A stretch of DNA of 64,000 nt, from positions 1 to 64,000 of the forward strand of contig JAZTZO010000028.1 in assembly GCA_045637505.1 (NCBI GenBank), in the 5' to 3' direction. Below, in pieces: positions 33,727 through 42,085 of this stretch (position 1 is its first letter; each line of letters opens with the position of its first letter). Both the position numbers and the translations under genes were made by a program. The notes beneath the pieces were generated by a model. The model was not told the origin of the DNA, did no database searches, and saw only the letters and a list, made by a program, of their open reading frames with translations. Source of the stretch: RGIG4079 sp045637505. GTDB taxonomy: Bacteria; Bacteroidota; Bacteroidia; Bacteroidales; Muribaculaceae.

Positions 33727-36046
33727 TAAAAATCAGTTCTAATGTGTTTCGCCATTCTTCAGCTTTGCTCCTGTCATCAAACCAATATTCTTGTAACATT
33801 GGAATTAGATCAAACTTTATCACCGAATGTAACCAATCATCATCTACTCTTTCTTGATTACAGAAATAACTGTGACCAATTTCAAACCCACTCCCTAACG
33901 AATCATCTTTTCTGATTTTTTCGTTCAAATCAACGATACATTTTATTAATTTATTAAACCTATCGTGATTCAAATTTTCTTGATATTGCTTAAAACCTTC
34001 CGATTCAAATCCCGGACATATTTCCACAAAACTAAATCTTCTACGCAATGCGTAATCAATCATTGCAAGAGACCTGTCGGCAGTATTCATCATCCCTATA
34101 ATATGCACATTTGTTGGCACATGAAATTTTTCATCGGAATACGCCATTGTCACAGCTTCTCCTCGATAATCTTTTTCTATAAGCATCAACAATTCGCCAA
34201 ATATTTTTGACAGGTTGCCTCTATTTATCTCATCAATTATGAAAAAGTAATCCTTATCGGCATCGACTTTTGCTTTTTGACAAAAATCATAAAATACTCC
34301 TTTTTTCAATTCAAAAGACCCACCTTCTGTTGGCTTATATCCCATCACAAAATCCTCATATGAATAATTTTGATGGAATTGCACAAATTCAATTCGGCTA
34401 TCATCTTTTTCACCCATTAATGTATAAGCCAATCGTTTTGCACAAAAAGTTTTCCCGACACCCGGAGCACCTTGCAATATTATATTTTTCTTCGTTTTAA
34501 TTAATTGTTGAAGCATGTTCAATCTACGGCTATCCATATACACCTCTCTCAAAAAGTCTTCATTGGTATATGGCTCACATTTAATTAATTCTTGATTTTC
34601 GTCTTCTTCGGCTACCCCATCAATCATTGCGTTTAGATTGTCTATATAACCTATAAATTTTGTTATATCGGTTAATGTTTTTAATGCCTGCGTATAATTA
34701 AATGTCCATTCTCCAATATTTATCCATTTAACCGAACGGACATTCTTATATTCTTTTCGTTTTTCATCATAACGATACCCCCCTACAACAATGCCTCTGC
34801 CGACTATTGTATGGAGACCTTTTTTCGCAAAAACAACATCTCCAATATTCATCTCATTTGCAAATTCCCATGTTGCTAAAGAATCATGTATATATTCTTT
34901 TTTCTCACCATATTCTGCTTTCATTTTTGAAACCATTGCGTCACGAGTTGGATATTTTAACAAATCTCCCAATTCATCCCAACCTAAATACATCTCACTA
35001 TTCTCAACGCATTCTTTCCAGAAACGTGCTTGTTCTCCTGGTGAATACAACCACCCTTTAGAGGCTTTTTTTACTGTTTTTTTCAGTTCTTCATCATTTA
35101 GCACACTATCTTCCATGTATTTTTCTACATAATAAGCAAAATCAACCATCATGGTTTTTAAGTTATTATCGGGATAACACTCTTTAGTTAATGCTTCATT
35201 TAATAATCCTCTTAATTCGGCATTTTGAAGCATTTCGTTGTTGATTTCATCATATAATTCATATGCCTTTACTACAGCCGATGCACCTTTGCCTCTAAGT
35301 TTAACATCTACACCCAATTTTTTAAATAAATTTACGGCTATAGTCGGTTTGTAGATGTAATATTTATTGGGAAATCGCAGCCATAAATATGTTGATATTA
35401 CCGAAGCATTTTGATAATGATTTTCGCCAGTTTCTCCCGACTCTAAATTCCATTTTTTGTGAATTCCATCTATCAAACGAATAAACTCATTTATTCTTTC
35501 TGCAATAGGCTCCGTTTCTGCATACAATGCTTTAAAACATGGTTGAATCTCATTAGGATAAAGTCTTGCAAACTTAACAATCATTGCACGTGGATATGCA
35601 AATCCTATATTTAACAAATTTCCCGTTTTTGACAACGAACGTTCTAACATTTCTGCAAAATTATCAGCCTCAATATCCCAATTATCTTGAAAACACTTTA
35701 CAGCTTCCCATTTATATAATTCGTTTGGAATATTCTTTTTAAAATCTTGCTTATAGTGAGAAATCAATCTACACAAAATTTCTTCATTATACGAGTTCTT
35801 ATTTGAACTAATTTTTTGATATTCATTATTACCATATTCGCTTAATTGATATTCTCCATTCTCGACTCTAATAAAATTTTCAGGATAATAATTAGTCAAA
35901 TATGATGACACTGTACGCTCTGGTGTAAGTCCAGTAGACCTATAATATCCTTTATCCTTAATGACTTCCCATATCTCATTTGCATTCATTGGGTGTTTCT
36001 CGTCGCCCAAAACTTTTATTACTGCTTCAATTAATGAATATGACAT
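33719..36046 (-). CDS. mcrB: McrB-like AAA+ GTPase with N-terminal HARE-HTH-like and EVE-like regions
   Basis: 775 residues. Residues 1-75 (SLIEAVIKVLGDEKHPMNAN and following) look like a HARE-HTH winged helix. A long helical middle follows, then about 395-450 (GDVVFAKKGLHTIVGRGIV, VRSVKWINIGEW) resembles an EVE/PUA-like modified-base-binding domain. The McrB AAA+ motor has Walker A GAPGVGKTF (about 527), Walker B FFIIDEINRGNLSK (about 600) and the signature MNTADRSLAMIDYALRRRF (about 655). It should recognise modified DNA, translocate using GTP and trigger McrC. On the minus strand a -7 box TAAATTTG lies at 36077-36084. The gene is AT-rich, as expected for a defence gene gained by transfer. 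Confidence 0.88.
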   Translation of the reverse strand: MSYSLIEAVIKVLGDEKHPMNANEIWEVIKDKGYYRSTGLTPERTVSSYLTNYYPENFIRVENGEYQLSEYGNNEYQKISSNKNSYNEEILCRLISHYKQDFKKNIPNELYKWEAVKCFQDNWDIEADNFAEMLERSLSKTGNLLNIGFAYPRAMIVKFARLYPNEIQPCFKALYAETEPIAERINEFIRLIDGIHKKWNLESGETGENHYQNASVISTYLWLRFPNKYYIYKPTIAVNLFKKLGVDVKLRGKGASAVVKAYELYDEINNEMLQNAELRGLLNEALTKECYPDNNLKTMMVDFAYYVEKYMEDSVLNDEELKKTVKKASKGWLYSPGEQARFWKECVENSEMYLGWDELGDLLKYPTRDAMVSKMKAEYGEKKEYIHDSLATWEFANEMNIGDVVFAKKGLHTIVGRGIVVGGYRYDEKRKEYKNVRSVKWINIGEWTFNYTQALKTLTDITKFIGYIDNLNAMIDGVAEEDENQELIKCEPYTNEDFLREVYMDSRRLNMLQQLIKTKKNIILQGAPGVGKTFCAKRLAYTLMGEKDDSRIEFVQFHQNYSYEDFVMGYKPTEGGSFELKKGVFYDFCQKAKVDADKDYFFIIDEINRGNLSKIFGELLMLIEKDYRGEAVTMAYSDEKFHVPTNVHIIGMMNTADRSLAMIDYALRRRFSFVEICPGFESEGFKQYQENLNHDRFNKLIKCIVDLNEKIRKDDSLGSGFEIGHSYFCNQERVDDDWLHSVIKFDLIPMLQEYWFDDRSKAEEWRNTLELIFND

Positions 36047-36151
36047 AATTGGTATTGATTTAATCGTTTATTTTTGCAAATTTATAAAATTTCATCAATA
36101 ATTAGGGGTAATTTTCCTCTAATTTCCCATCTTATTAATTGTAAAATCCAC

Positions 36152-36159
36152 TATCTTTG
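36152..36159 (+). promoter_or_regulatory. Promoter -7 box of the SpoU methyltransferase gene
   Basis: TATCTTTG, 20 bp before the start codon chosen at 36179. It lies inside the longer ORF that begins at 36074 and therefore rules out that longer start. Confidence 0.55.
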
Positions 36160-36178
36160 TGGAAAAGGAATTAATTTT

Positions 36179-36979
36179 ATGCCCATTATAGAAATCACAT
36201 CGTTGAATGAGCCGGGGGTGGAGGTGTTTACTTCGCTCACGGAGGCGCAGTTGCGCAATCGTATTGACCCAACGAAGGGGATATTTATTGCTGAGAGCCC
36301 TAAGGTTATCAATGTGGCTCTTAATGCTGGATATGAGCCCATTTCGATACTTTGCGAACGAAAACACATCACGGGCGATGCGGCCAATATCATTGCTCGT
36401 TGTGGCGATATACCCATCTACACTGGCGACCGCAAATTGCTTGCCTCGCTCACCGGATACACCCTCACTCGTGGCGTGTTGTGTGCCATGCGTCGCACAC
36501 CTCATCACAGCATCGAAGAAGTGTGTCGCAATGCTCGTCGCATTGTGGTTATTGATGGCGTGGTCGATACTACCAACATCGGTGCAATCTTTCGTAGCGC
36601 AGCAGCCCTTGGCATCGATGCGGTGTTGCTCACTCCCACTTCGTGCGACCCTCTCAACCGCAGGGCTATAAGGGTGTCGATGGGTTCGGTGTTTCTCGTG
36701 CCATGGACATGGCTTAACGAACCAATAACTGCGCTCAACAATATCGGGTTCAAAACTGTAGCAATGGCGCTGACCGACGATTCGGTATCAATTGACGACG
36801 AGGCGCTTTGTGCCGAGCCTCGCCTTGCTATCGTGATGGGAACTGAAGGCGACGGACTCGCCCACTCCACCATCGCTCAAGCCGACTATGTGGCACGAAT
36901 ACCCATGAGTCACGATGTGGATTCGCTCAACGTCGCCGCCGCTGCTGCCGTAGCCTTTTGGCAACTCCGTGCACGATAA
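36179..36979 (+). CDS. TrmH/SpoU-family RNA 2'-O-methyltransferase
   Basis: 266 residues from MPIIEITSLNEPG (36179). The N-terminal substrate-binding domain is about 1-110. The SPOUT knot then carries IDGVVDTTNIGAIFRSAAALG (motif 1, N-x-x-x-I-x-R-S-A), LAIVMGTEGDGLAHSTI (motif 2) and IPMSHDVDSLNVAAAAAV (motif 3). It methylates the ribose of an rRNA or tRNA nucleotide using SAM, probably as a homodimer. Which RNA cannot be told. The gene is GC-richer than its accessory neighbours, like the core genes. Confidence 0.9.
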   Translation: MPIIEITSLNEPGVEVFTSLTEAQLRNRIDPTKGIFIAESPKVINVALNAGYEPISILCERKHITGDAANIIARCGDIPIYTGDRKLLASLTGYTLTRGVLCAMRRTPHHSIEEVCRNARRIVVIDGVVDTTNIGAIFRSAAALGIDAVLLTPTSCDPLNRRAIRVSMGSVFLVPWTWLNEPITALNNIGFKTVAMALTDDSVSIDDEALCAEPRLAIVMGTEGDGLAHSTIAQADYVARIPMSHDVDSLNVAAAAAVAFWQLRAR

Positions 36980-37006
36980 TACCAAACAATGATTTAAAAA
37001 ATTCAC

Positions 37007-37089
37007 TTGCCGGTATCGGCAAAATAGACGCATTTTAGCCACAAAATCACTCACATCCTTGCCGATGTCGGCAAAATACACTAACTTTA
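37007..37089 (+). promoter_or_regulatory. Twin palindromic operator candidates and promoter of the fic gene
   Basis: TTGCCGGTATCGGCAA (37007-37022) and TTGCCGATGTCGGCAA (37059-37074) are near-perfect palindromes, each followed by AATA, and 52 bp apart, about five helical turns. A half-site TTGCCGATAA lies at 37107-37116, just before the start codon. The -7-like box TAACTTTA is at 37082-37089. The HTH domain of the Fic protein encoded next is the obvious candidate ligand, giving autoregulation. Confidence 0.6.
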
Positions 37090-37118
37090 CATCAAATTAA
37101 TTTTATTTGCCGATAAAT

Positions 37119-38006
37119 ATGACCAATATTATATCAGTTAAAGAATTTGCACTGAAGCATAATATTCCAGAACGTACAGTTAGAAATTATTGTGCCTCAG
37201 GGAAAATCAAAGGAGCATTTTTGATAGGTAAAACTTGGAACATTCCTTCAGATGCTCCAGTCCCCAACTCTTCTCAAAAAAGAAAAAGATATACATTACT
37301 CGCTACCTTGCGAGATCAGATGGAAACAAAACTAAAGGGAGGGATATATCACCGCATTCAAGTTGACCTTACATACAATTCAAACCACATTGAAGGGAGC
37401 AAACTTTCGCACGACCAAACCCGATTTATTTTTGAGACAAACACTATAGGTCAATGCAACGAGAGTCTTAATATTGATGACATCATTGAAACCACTAATC
37501 ACTTTCGTTGCATCGATTTAATAATAGCAAATGTAAATAAAAAGTTGACGGAACGTTTTATTAAAGAGCTTCATAAAGTGCTTAAATCCAATACCAATCA
37601 TAGCACCAAACAATGGTTTGCCGTTGGAGACTACAAACGCATGCCTAATGAAGTAGGAGGACAAGATACCACTGCACCCGAAAACGTTGCGAAAGAGATA
37701 ATAGAATTATTGTATCAATATAATTCCATCAAAACAAAGAGTCTTGATGATATACTTGATTTCCATTTTAAATTCGAACGGATCCACCCCTTTCAAGATG
37801 GGAATGGCAGAATAGGCCGTTTGATAATGTTTAAAGAATGTCTTGCAAATGGCATTGTGCCGTTTATTATAACCGACGAACTGAAATATTTCTATTACAG
37901 AGGGTTGCAAAATTGGCCTGATATAAAAGAATTTCTTCGCGACACTTGTCTTTCGGCACAGGACGATTTTAAAACTATTCTTGATTCTTTTAAAATCAAA
38001 TATTAA
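37119..38006 (+). CDS. Fic-domain protein with N-terminal helix-turn-helix
   Basis: 295 residues from MTNIISVKEFALKHN (37119). A TTG start four codons upstream is less likely. Residues about 5-45 (SVKEFALKHNIPERTVRNYC and following) form a MerR/excisionase-like HTH. The Fic core contains the catalytic HPFQDGNGRIGRL (about 222-234). NSNHIEGSKL (about 86-95) matches the S/T-x-x-x-E-G inhibitory helix, so activity is probably self-restrained. Fic proteins add AMP to Ser, Thr or Tyr of target proteins. The target is unknown. It ends 5 bp before the DMT gene start. Confidence 0.9.
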   Translation: MTNIISVKEFALKHNIPERTVRNYCASGKIKGAFLIGKTWNIPSDAPVPNSSQKRKRYTLLATLRDQMETKLKGGIYHRIQVDLTYNSNHIEGSKLSHDQTRFIFETNTIGQCNESLNIDDIIETTNHFRCIDLIIANVNKKLTERFIKELHKVLKSNTNHSTKQWFAVGDYKRMPNEVGGQDTTAPENVAKEIIELLYQYNSIKTKSLDDILDFHFKFERIHPFQDGNGRIGRLIMFKECLANGIVPFIITDELKYFYYRGLQNWPDIKEFLRDTCLSAQDDFKTILDSFKIKY

Positions 38007-38011
38007 AAAGA

Positions 38012-38917
38012 ATGTTCACTCACCGAAAATCGATAGGACATATTGCGTGTTTCATTGCATACGCCATTTTTGGGGTAAACATCATCGTGTGTAAAGACCT
38101 CACAAGTAGCAATACCATTTCTCCCATCGCGCTATTTTGCCTTCGTTCTATTTTTGCAGGAGCAATCTTTTGGCTCATATCATGGTTCATGCCATCGGAG
38201 AAGGTTGAGCGCAAAGACTATGTGAAGATTTTTGCCGCATCGATGTTGGGATTTTTCCTCACCCAACTCACCTTCCTCATGGCCATACCGCTCATCACTC
38301 CACTCGACTGCTCCATAGTGAGTTCGCTCTCCCCCATCTACACCATGATAATTGCCGCCATAGTGTTGCATGAACCTATCACATTCAAAAAAGCCGGAGG
38401 AGTGGCGTTGAGCCTTGTCGGAATTCTATATCTTATCATCAACAGCACCACTGGCACAAGTGGTATTACACAATCGCAACCTATAGGCATCATCTTGATG
38501 ATACTCAACAGCCTTTGTTTCTCGCTCTACCTTGGCATATTCAAACCCACCATCAGTCGCTACTCGCCCATCACCTTTATGAAGTGGATATTCCTCTTCT
38601 CTACACTACTATCACTCCCCATTGCCGGCAGTGAGATAATCTCAATCGACTATGGTTCACTACCACAAGCGTTTATCTTTGAGTTATCGTTCCTCATCAT
38701 CTTTGCCACCTTCATCACCTACCTACTCATTCCCATAGGTCAACAACGCATACGCCCAACACTTGTGAGCATGTACTCCTATGTGCAACCCATCATCGCC
38801 ATAGCCATAAGCATCTACATAGGCATGGACACCATCAGTTGGCAAAAAGTCCTTGCCGCCGCAATGGTATTTGGAGGCGTAACACTCGTAACCCGTAGCC
38901 GCTCCGCAAAAGGATAG
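38012..38917 (+). CDS. EamA/DMT-family transporter
   Basis: 301 residues, ten predicted transmembrane helices in two EamA halves. HIACFIAYAIFGVNIIVCKDL is the first helix and IPLITPLDCSIVSSLSPIYTMIIAAIVLHEPI the conserved end of half one. The substrate is unknown. It starts 5 bp after fic, but its GC content is like core genes and unlike fic, so co-transcription may be accidental and due to fic insertion. It converges with the minus-strand gene at 38933. Confidence 0.85.
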   Translation: MFTHRKSIGHIACFIAYAIFGVNIIVCKDLTSSNTISPIALFCLRSIFAGAIFWLISWFMPSEKVERKDYVKIFAASMLGFFLTQLTFLMAIPLITPLDCSIVSSLSPIYTMIIAAIVLHEPITFKKAGGVALSLVGILYLIINSTTGTSGITQSQPIGIILMILNSLCFSLYLGIFKPTISRYSPITFMKWIFLFSTLLSLPIAGSEIISIDYGSLPQAFIFELSFLIIFATFITYLLIPIGQQRIRPTLVSMYSYVQPIIAIAISIYIGMDTISWQKVLAAAMVFGGVTLVTRSRSAKG

Positions 38918-38932
38918 AGGCCAAACTTTCGT

Positions 38933-39757
38933 CTATTTCTCTTCTGCCACCTCGATGGCGAGAGTTGAGCCGAGGAGGATTTTCTTCCATGATGATTGGG
39001 GAGCATAGCGATAGAAGGTGTGGCCGGTCATAATGCCTGTGCGCATCTGAAAGTTGCGATTGGGAAAGTTTTCAAGGAATTCAACGGCAATTATATACTC
39101 ACCTTTTTCAATCACGATGGGAGTAGGTAAATTAAATGTAAATCTACCATCAACAATCACTTCCTTGGTGTAAAGAAATTGGAGCGACGACACAAGATTA
39201 TTGGTGTATTCATTGCCTTGTTTCTTATAAAGATTCAATCTGAATGGCATTCGCGTGAGCATACTATCATTTTCCACAATAGCAAAACTCACATTCTTTA
39301 TCCATGCTCGTTTCTTGGTCTTAAACTGCATACCCATCTCTTTCCCGGCACCACTATCGCCCTCCACCACCAGAAACATCGACCCTTTTGCCGACTTGCG
39401 ACCATAATGTTTTGCGGTTGTTTTAATAGGCATCACCACCACCTCGGGCAATGGATATTCAACCGCTTCGAGAGCAAACTCTTTGCATTTTCGTGCATCA
39501 GCCACACTCATTGTCAACTCACCATACCCCACGCAAGAGATTCGCAACGAATCGCTGTCGAGTTTCATAGGAACATCGAGCGAGAAACGCCCACAGATGT
39601 CGGCAAGAGTGCCGATAGTGCGTTCCACCACCCCCACCGATGCGTATGCTATAGGCTCTCGACTTTGAGCATCAACCACCGTTGCCTCAACTCTTTGGGC
39701 GTACGAGGAATGCGTAGCCGTCACCATGACGGCTACCCCGAGAAAAAACTGTTTCAT
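38933..39757 (-). CDS. Carboxypeptidase-regulatory-like domain exported protein
   Basis: 274 residues: signal peptide (MKQFFLGVAVMVTATHSSYA), then a CarboxypepD_reg-like (CNA-B-type) beta domain at about 20-105 (VDAQSREPIAYASVGV, GRFSLDVP) and a C-terminal beta-rich region of about 150 residues. The latter has SMLTRMPFRLNLYKKQ and GEYIIAVEFLENFP, a type seen in Bacteroidetes surface or periplasmic proteins. No enzymatic motif. It is the last gene of a unit with the HTH and DUF2975 genes (gaps of 15 and 18 bp). Confidence 0.75.
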   Translation of the reverse strand: MKQFFLGVAVMVTATHSSYAQRVEATVVDAQSREPIAYASVGVVERTIGTLADICGRFSLDVPMKLDSDSLRISCVGYGELTMSVADARKCKEFALEAVEYPLPEVVVMPIKTTAKHYGRKSAKGSMFLVVEGDSGAGKEMGMQFKTKKRAWIKNVSFAIVENDSMLTRMPFRLNLYKKQGNEYTNNLVSSLQFLYTKEVIVDGRFTFNLPTPIVIEKGEYIIAVEFLENFPNRNFQMRTGIMTGHTFYRYAPQSSWKKILLGSTLAIEVAEEK

Positions 39758-39772
39758 TTCTATTCTATGCTT

Positions 39773-39985
39773 TTATTCCTCGTCGGCTCGATATTCTATA
39801 ATATCGGCAGGCTGGCAATCGAGAGCTTTGCAAATAGCGTCGAGCGTTGAAAAACGTATTGCCTTTGCCTTTCCGGTTTTCAATATAGAGAGATTGGCGA
39901 TTGTGATACCCACCCGTTCCGACAGTTCATTGAGCGACATTTTGCGTCGCGCCATCATCACATCGAGATTTATTATTATAGCCAT
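39773..39985 (-). CDS. Small XRE/YozG-like HTH regulator
   Basis: 70 residues. VMMARRKMSLNELSERVGIT and ANLSILKTGKAKAIRFSTL carry a classical Cro/CI helix-turn-helix, ending with ICKALDCQPADIIEYRADEE as in YozG-like proteins. These are regularly paired with DUF2975 membrane proteins, as here, where the DUF2975 gene is 18 bp upstream. Probably a regulator tied to the membrane partner. Confidence 0.88.
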   Translation of the reverse strand: MAIIINLDVMMARRKMSLNELSERVGITIANLSILKTGKAKAIRFSTLDAICKALDCQPADIIEYRADEE

Positions 39986-40003
39986 AATCCGTATCCTCCC
40001 TGG

Positions 40004-40477
40004 TTAAATCGTAAGATTATTCTCCTCTGCCACATCTGTGGCAATACGATAGAGAAACGAAAACACAAACGCAATAACTGCGACTCCCACCATCGTTTCA
40101 TCAATCACAATTTTTGTCAATCGTTGCGAATAAATCATTTCAGGAAGATTGGCGGCACAAAAATCATAAAATACCCACACAATGCCCCACCACATTATCA
40201 ACTTCCAACAACCACGATTAAACATTACACCTCGCTTTAAGCTGCGCAACTGTTTCACAAAAAATATCGTTTGAATAGTTATCAAAACAAGAGCCAACAC
40301 CGAATATCCTATTACAATAGCCCACCTCAACGATTCAAACTCATTCCAACTTACGACATCATCACCCATAAAAGTAAACACTGAACGACCAACTGTCCAA
40401 TAAATCCAACACAAAGACACAATCGTGGCAAAGATAGCCAACGGCAAAATTTGACGATAATACTTTTTTGATTCCAT
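40004..40477 (-). CDS. DUF2975 membrane protein
   Basis: 157 residues with four transmembrane helices (about residues 8-30, 50-72, 90-112 and 125-148) and no catalytic motif. DUF2975 proteins are usually co-encoded with a YozG-like HTH, as here. Function is unknown; it may hold or signal to the regulator. On the minus strand a consensus -7 box TATATTTG (40636-40643) lies about 160 bp upstream. Confidence 0.82.
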   Translation of the reverse strand: MESKKYYRQILPLAIFATIVSLCWIYWTVGRSVFTFMGDDVVSWNEFESLRWAIVIGYSVLALVLITIQTIFFVKQLRSLKRGVMFNRGCWKLIMWWGIVWVFYDFCAANLPEMIYSQRLTKIVIDETMVGVAVIAFVFSFLYRIATDVAEENNLTI

Positions 40478-40635
40478 AATAAGATTGTTTTTAAATTATA
40501 CATTTTATTGAGGGGAGACACTTCTTTTATCAGATTTACATTCTGCCCCATTATCTCATTTCGACAAAAGCAACATTCACAAATGACCACGCGCGCAACA
40601 TCAATCAGAATTACCATTTATCGAAATTCGATATG

Positions 40636-40643
40636 CAAATATA
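40636..40643 (-). promoter_or_regulatory. Promoter -7 box for the DUF2975-HTH operon
   Basis: Minus-strand TATATTTG. The gap 40478-40776 is otherwise A/T-rich leader plus the terminator of the next gene (40725-40756). No other gene is evident in it. Confidence 0.45.
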
Positions 40644-40724
40644 TAATCAATTTATTGAAAAACGATAAATTTTACCTGAATTTTAATATTTTTTATCGTT
40701 TATCAATAACTGTAAACAACAAAA

Positions 40725-40756
40725 ACTCCGCAAATGCACTTTGACACTTGCGGAGT
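40725..40756 (-). terminator. Terminator of the patatin-flavin reductase-lipoprotein operon
   Basis: ACTCCGCAA (40725-40733) and TTGCGGAGT (40748-40756) form a perfect 9-bp stem. Read on the minus strand, TTTTTGTTG follows. It lies 21 bp after the lipoprotein gene stop. Confidence 0.85.
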
Positions 40757-40776
40757 GAATATAATATTTTTCGTTG

Positions 40777-41160
40777 TTATTCAGTTTCCTTTTCGAGTTC
40801 TTCTTGTAATCCTTCAAGGAACCCTCCTATTATTGCGCCGCCGCTATTAATAAGATTACCAATTTCAGAGCCCAATTCTTGTGTTTTGCGCTCAGTTATC
40901 TTTGATAAGATTTTGCCTTCAATGCGTCCTAATTCCTTCTTTTGCTCGTAAGAGAATTCACAAGTTTGAGCCTCTTCATGAATTACTTCATATTCAGTCA
41001 GCAGTTCAGTCCATTCAGCATCAGTAAAATTATCACTATCATTAAGACGATTATAAACACTTTCAAGGTCGCTCAACACCTTGTCTTCCTTTGATTGACA
41101 TGCTGTAATAGACAATGTCAAAACACATAGCAAAATCGCAATAAATAAATTTTTCTTCAT
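40777..41160 (-). CDS. Putative small lipoprotein
   Basis: 127 residues. The signal MKKNLFIAILLCVLTLSITAC has a lipobox (ITAC), so the mature protein would begin at Cys21. The remainder is helical and acidic, with EQKKELGRIEGKILSKITER probably coiled coil, and a Gly/Ile-rich stretch (IGNLINSGGAIIGGFLEGL) near the C-terminus. No family recognised. Last gene of a four-gene minus-strand operon, 22 bp after the flavin reductase. Confidence 0.7.
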   Translation of the reverse strand: MKKNLFIAILLCVLTLSITACQSKEDKVLSDLESVYNRLNDSDNFTDAEWTELLTEYEVIHEEAQTCEFSYEQKKELGRIEGKILSKITERKTQELGSEIGNLINSGGAIIGGFLEGLQEELEKETE

Positions 41161-41182
41161 TAGTATTTGTTTTTAATAATTT

Positions 41183-41743
41183 TTATTTCAATTTCTTGCC
41201 GTCGGCGAAGGCGTTGCCTACTTTGGGGCCAATGGCGAGGTAGTCTTTGTTGATTGTGTCATAGATGATTGGTTGTAGTAGTGTGATGTCAATTTTGCCG
41301 TCGGGAGTGAGTATTCGCTCGTCGGCCGACACATTGACAATCTTTCCGACCATATGGCAAGTTTCCTCATCATACGACACGAGTTCACACTCCAATGTCA
41401 TGGGTAGTTGGTCGATTATAGGTGCATTGACAAACTCTGACTTTGTCGCAGTAAAACCAGCCTTGGCAAATTTATCGGGCTCTTTGTTGCCCGACACTAT
41501 TCCTACATAGTCACACTCGGCGACCTTGTCGGCTGTGGCCATACTCACCGTAAATGCTCGTGTGGCAAGAATGTTTTTAGTGGTTTTGTGTCCTTCCGAT
41601 AGGCACACACATATCATGTCGTCGGTATAGACACCGCCCCATGCTGCATTCATTGCGTTGGGCACGCCGTTCTCATCATAGGCAGCCACGATAAACACGG
41701 GCATAGGATAAAGCCAAGTCTTTACTCCAAAATTCTTTCTCAT
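41183..41743 (-). CDS. Flavin reductase-family (flavoredoxin-like) protein
   Basis: 186 residues. PMPVFIVAAYDENGVPNAMNAAWGG is the FMN-binding start of the fold, SEGHKTTKNILATRAFTVSM the central part and DYVGIVSGNKEPDKFAKAGF the family's signature loop. Members bind FMN and move electrons between NAD(P)H or ferredoxin and unknown acceptors. It lies 19 bp after the TIGR04076 gene in the same operon. Confidence 0.88.
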   Translation of the reverse strand: MRKNFGVKTWLYPMPVFIVAAYDENGVPNAMNAAWGGVYTDDMICVCLSEGHKTTKNILATRAFTVSMATADKVAECDYVGIVSGNKEPDKFAKAGFTATKSEFVNAPIIDQLPMTLECELVSYDEETCHMVGKIVNVSADERILTPDGKIDITLLQPIIYDTINKDYLAIGPKVGNAFADGKKLK

Positions 41744-41762
41744 GGTATTGTTTAAATTTTAA

Positions 41763-42074
41763 TTATTCTTCAATCGTTTCGATATAAAAACTCACAGGGC
41801 GAAATCCATCGGGGCATGAAATCATTGCCGAATAGGGGTTGAGCATCCAATCTTCATAAAATTCGCCCCCTCCTCGAGCGAGTGTTCTTACATATAATTC
41901 CATCACTTCCCAAGCCCAATCGCATAGCCCGGCTGGTTTTTCGCCATTTTCCGAAATCCAATATTCTCCTTCTTTGATTTTACAAGCAAAGTCCTTTGAT
42001 TTTTCATATTTTGCGATTAAATCATCATATGTCACTTTGCGAATTGCTGTAATCTTAACTTTTTTCATAGACAT
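41763..42074 (-). CDS. TIGR04076-family small protein
   Basis: 103 residues matching the TIGR04076 type: VKITAIRKVTYDDLIAKYE at the N-terminus, GLCDWAWEVMELYVRTLARGG in the middle and MISCPDGFRPVSFYIE at the end, with conserved Cys residues. The family has no established function and often accompanies redox enzymes. It is placed between the patatin (11 bp) and flavin reductase genes. Confidence 0.82.
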   Translation of the reverse strand: MSMKKVKITAIRKVTYDDLIAKYEKSKDFACKIKEGEYWISENGEKPAGLCDWAWEVMELYVRTLARGGGEFYEDWMLNPYSAMISCPDGFRPVSFYIETIEE

Positions 42075-42085
42075 TCATTTTGTTT

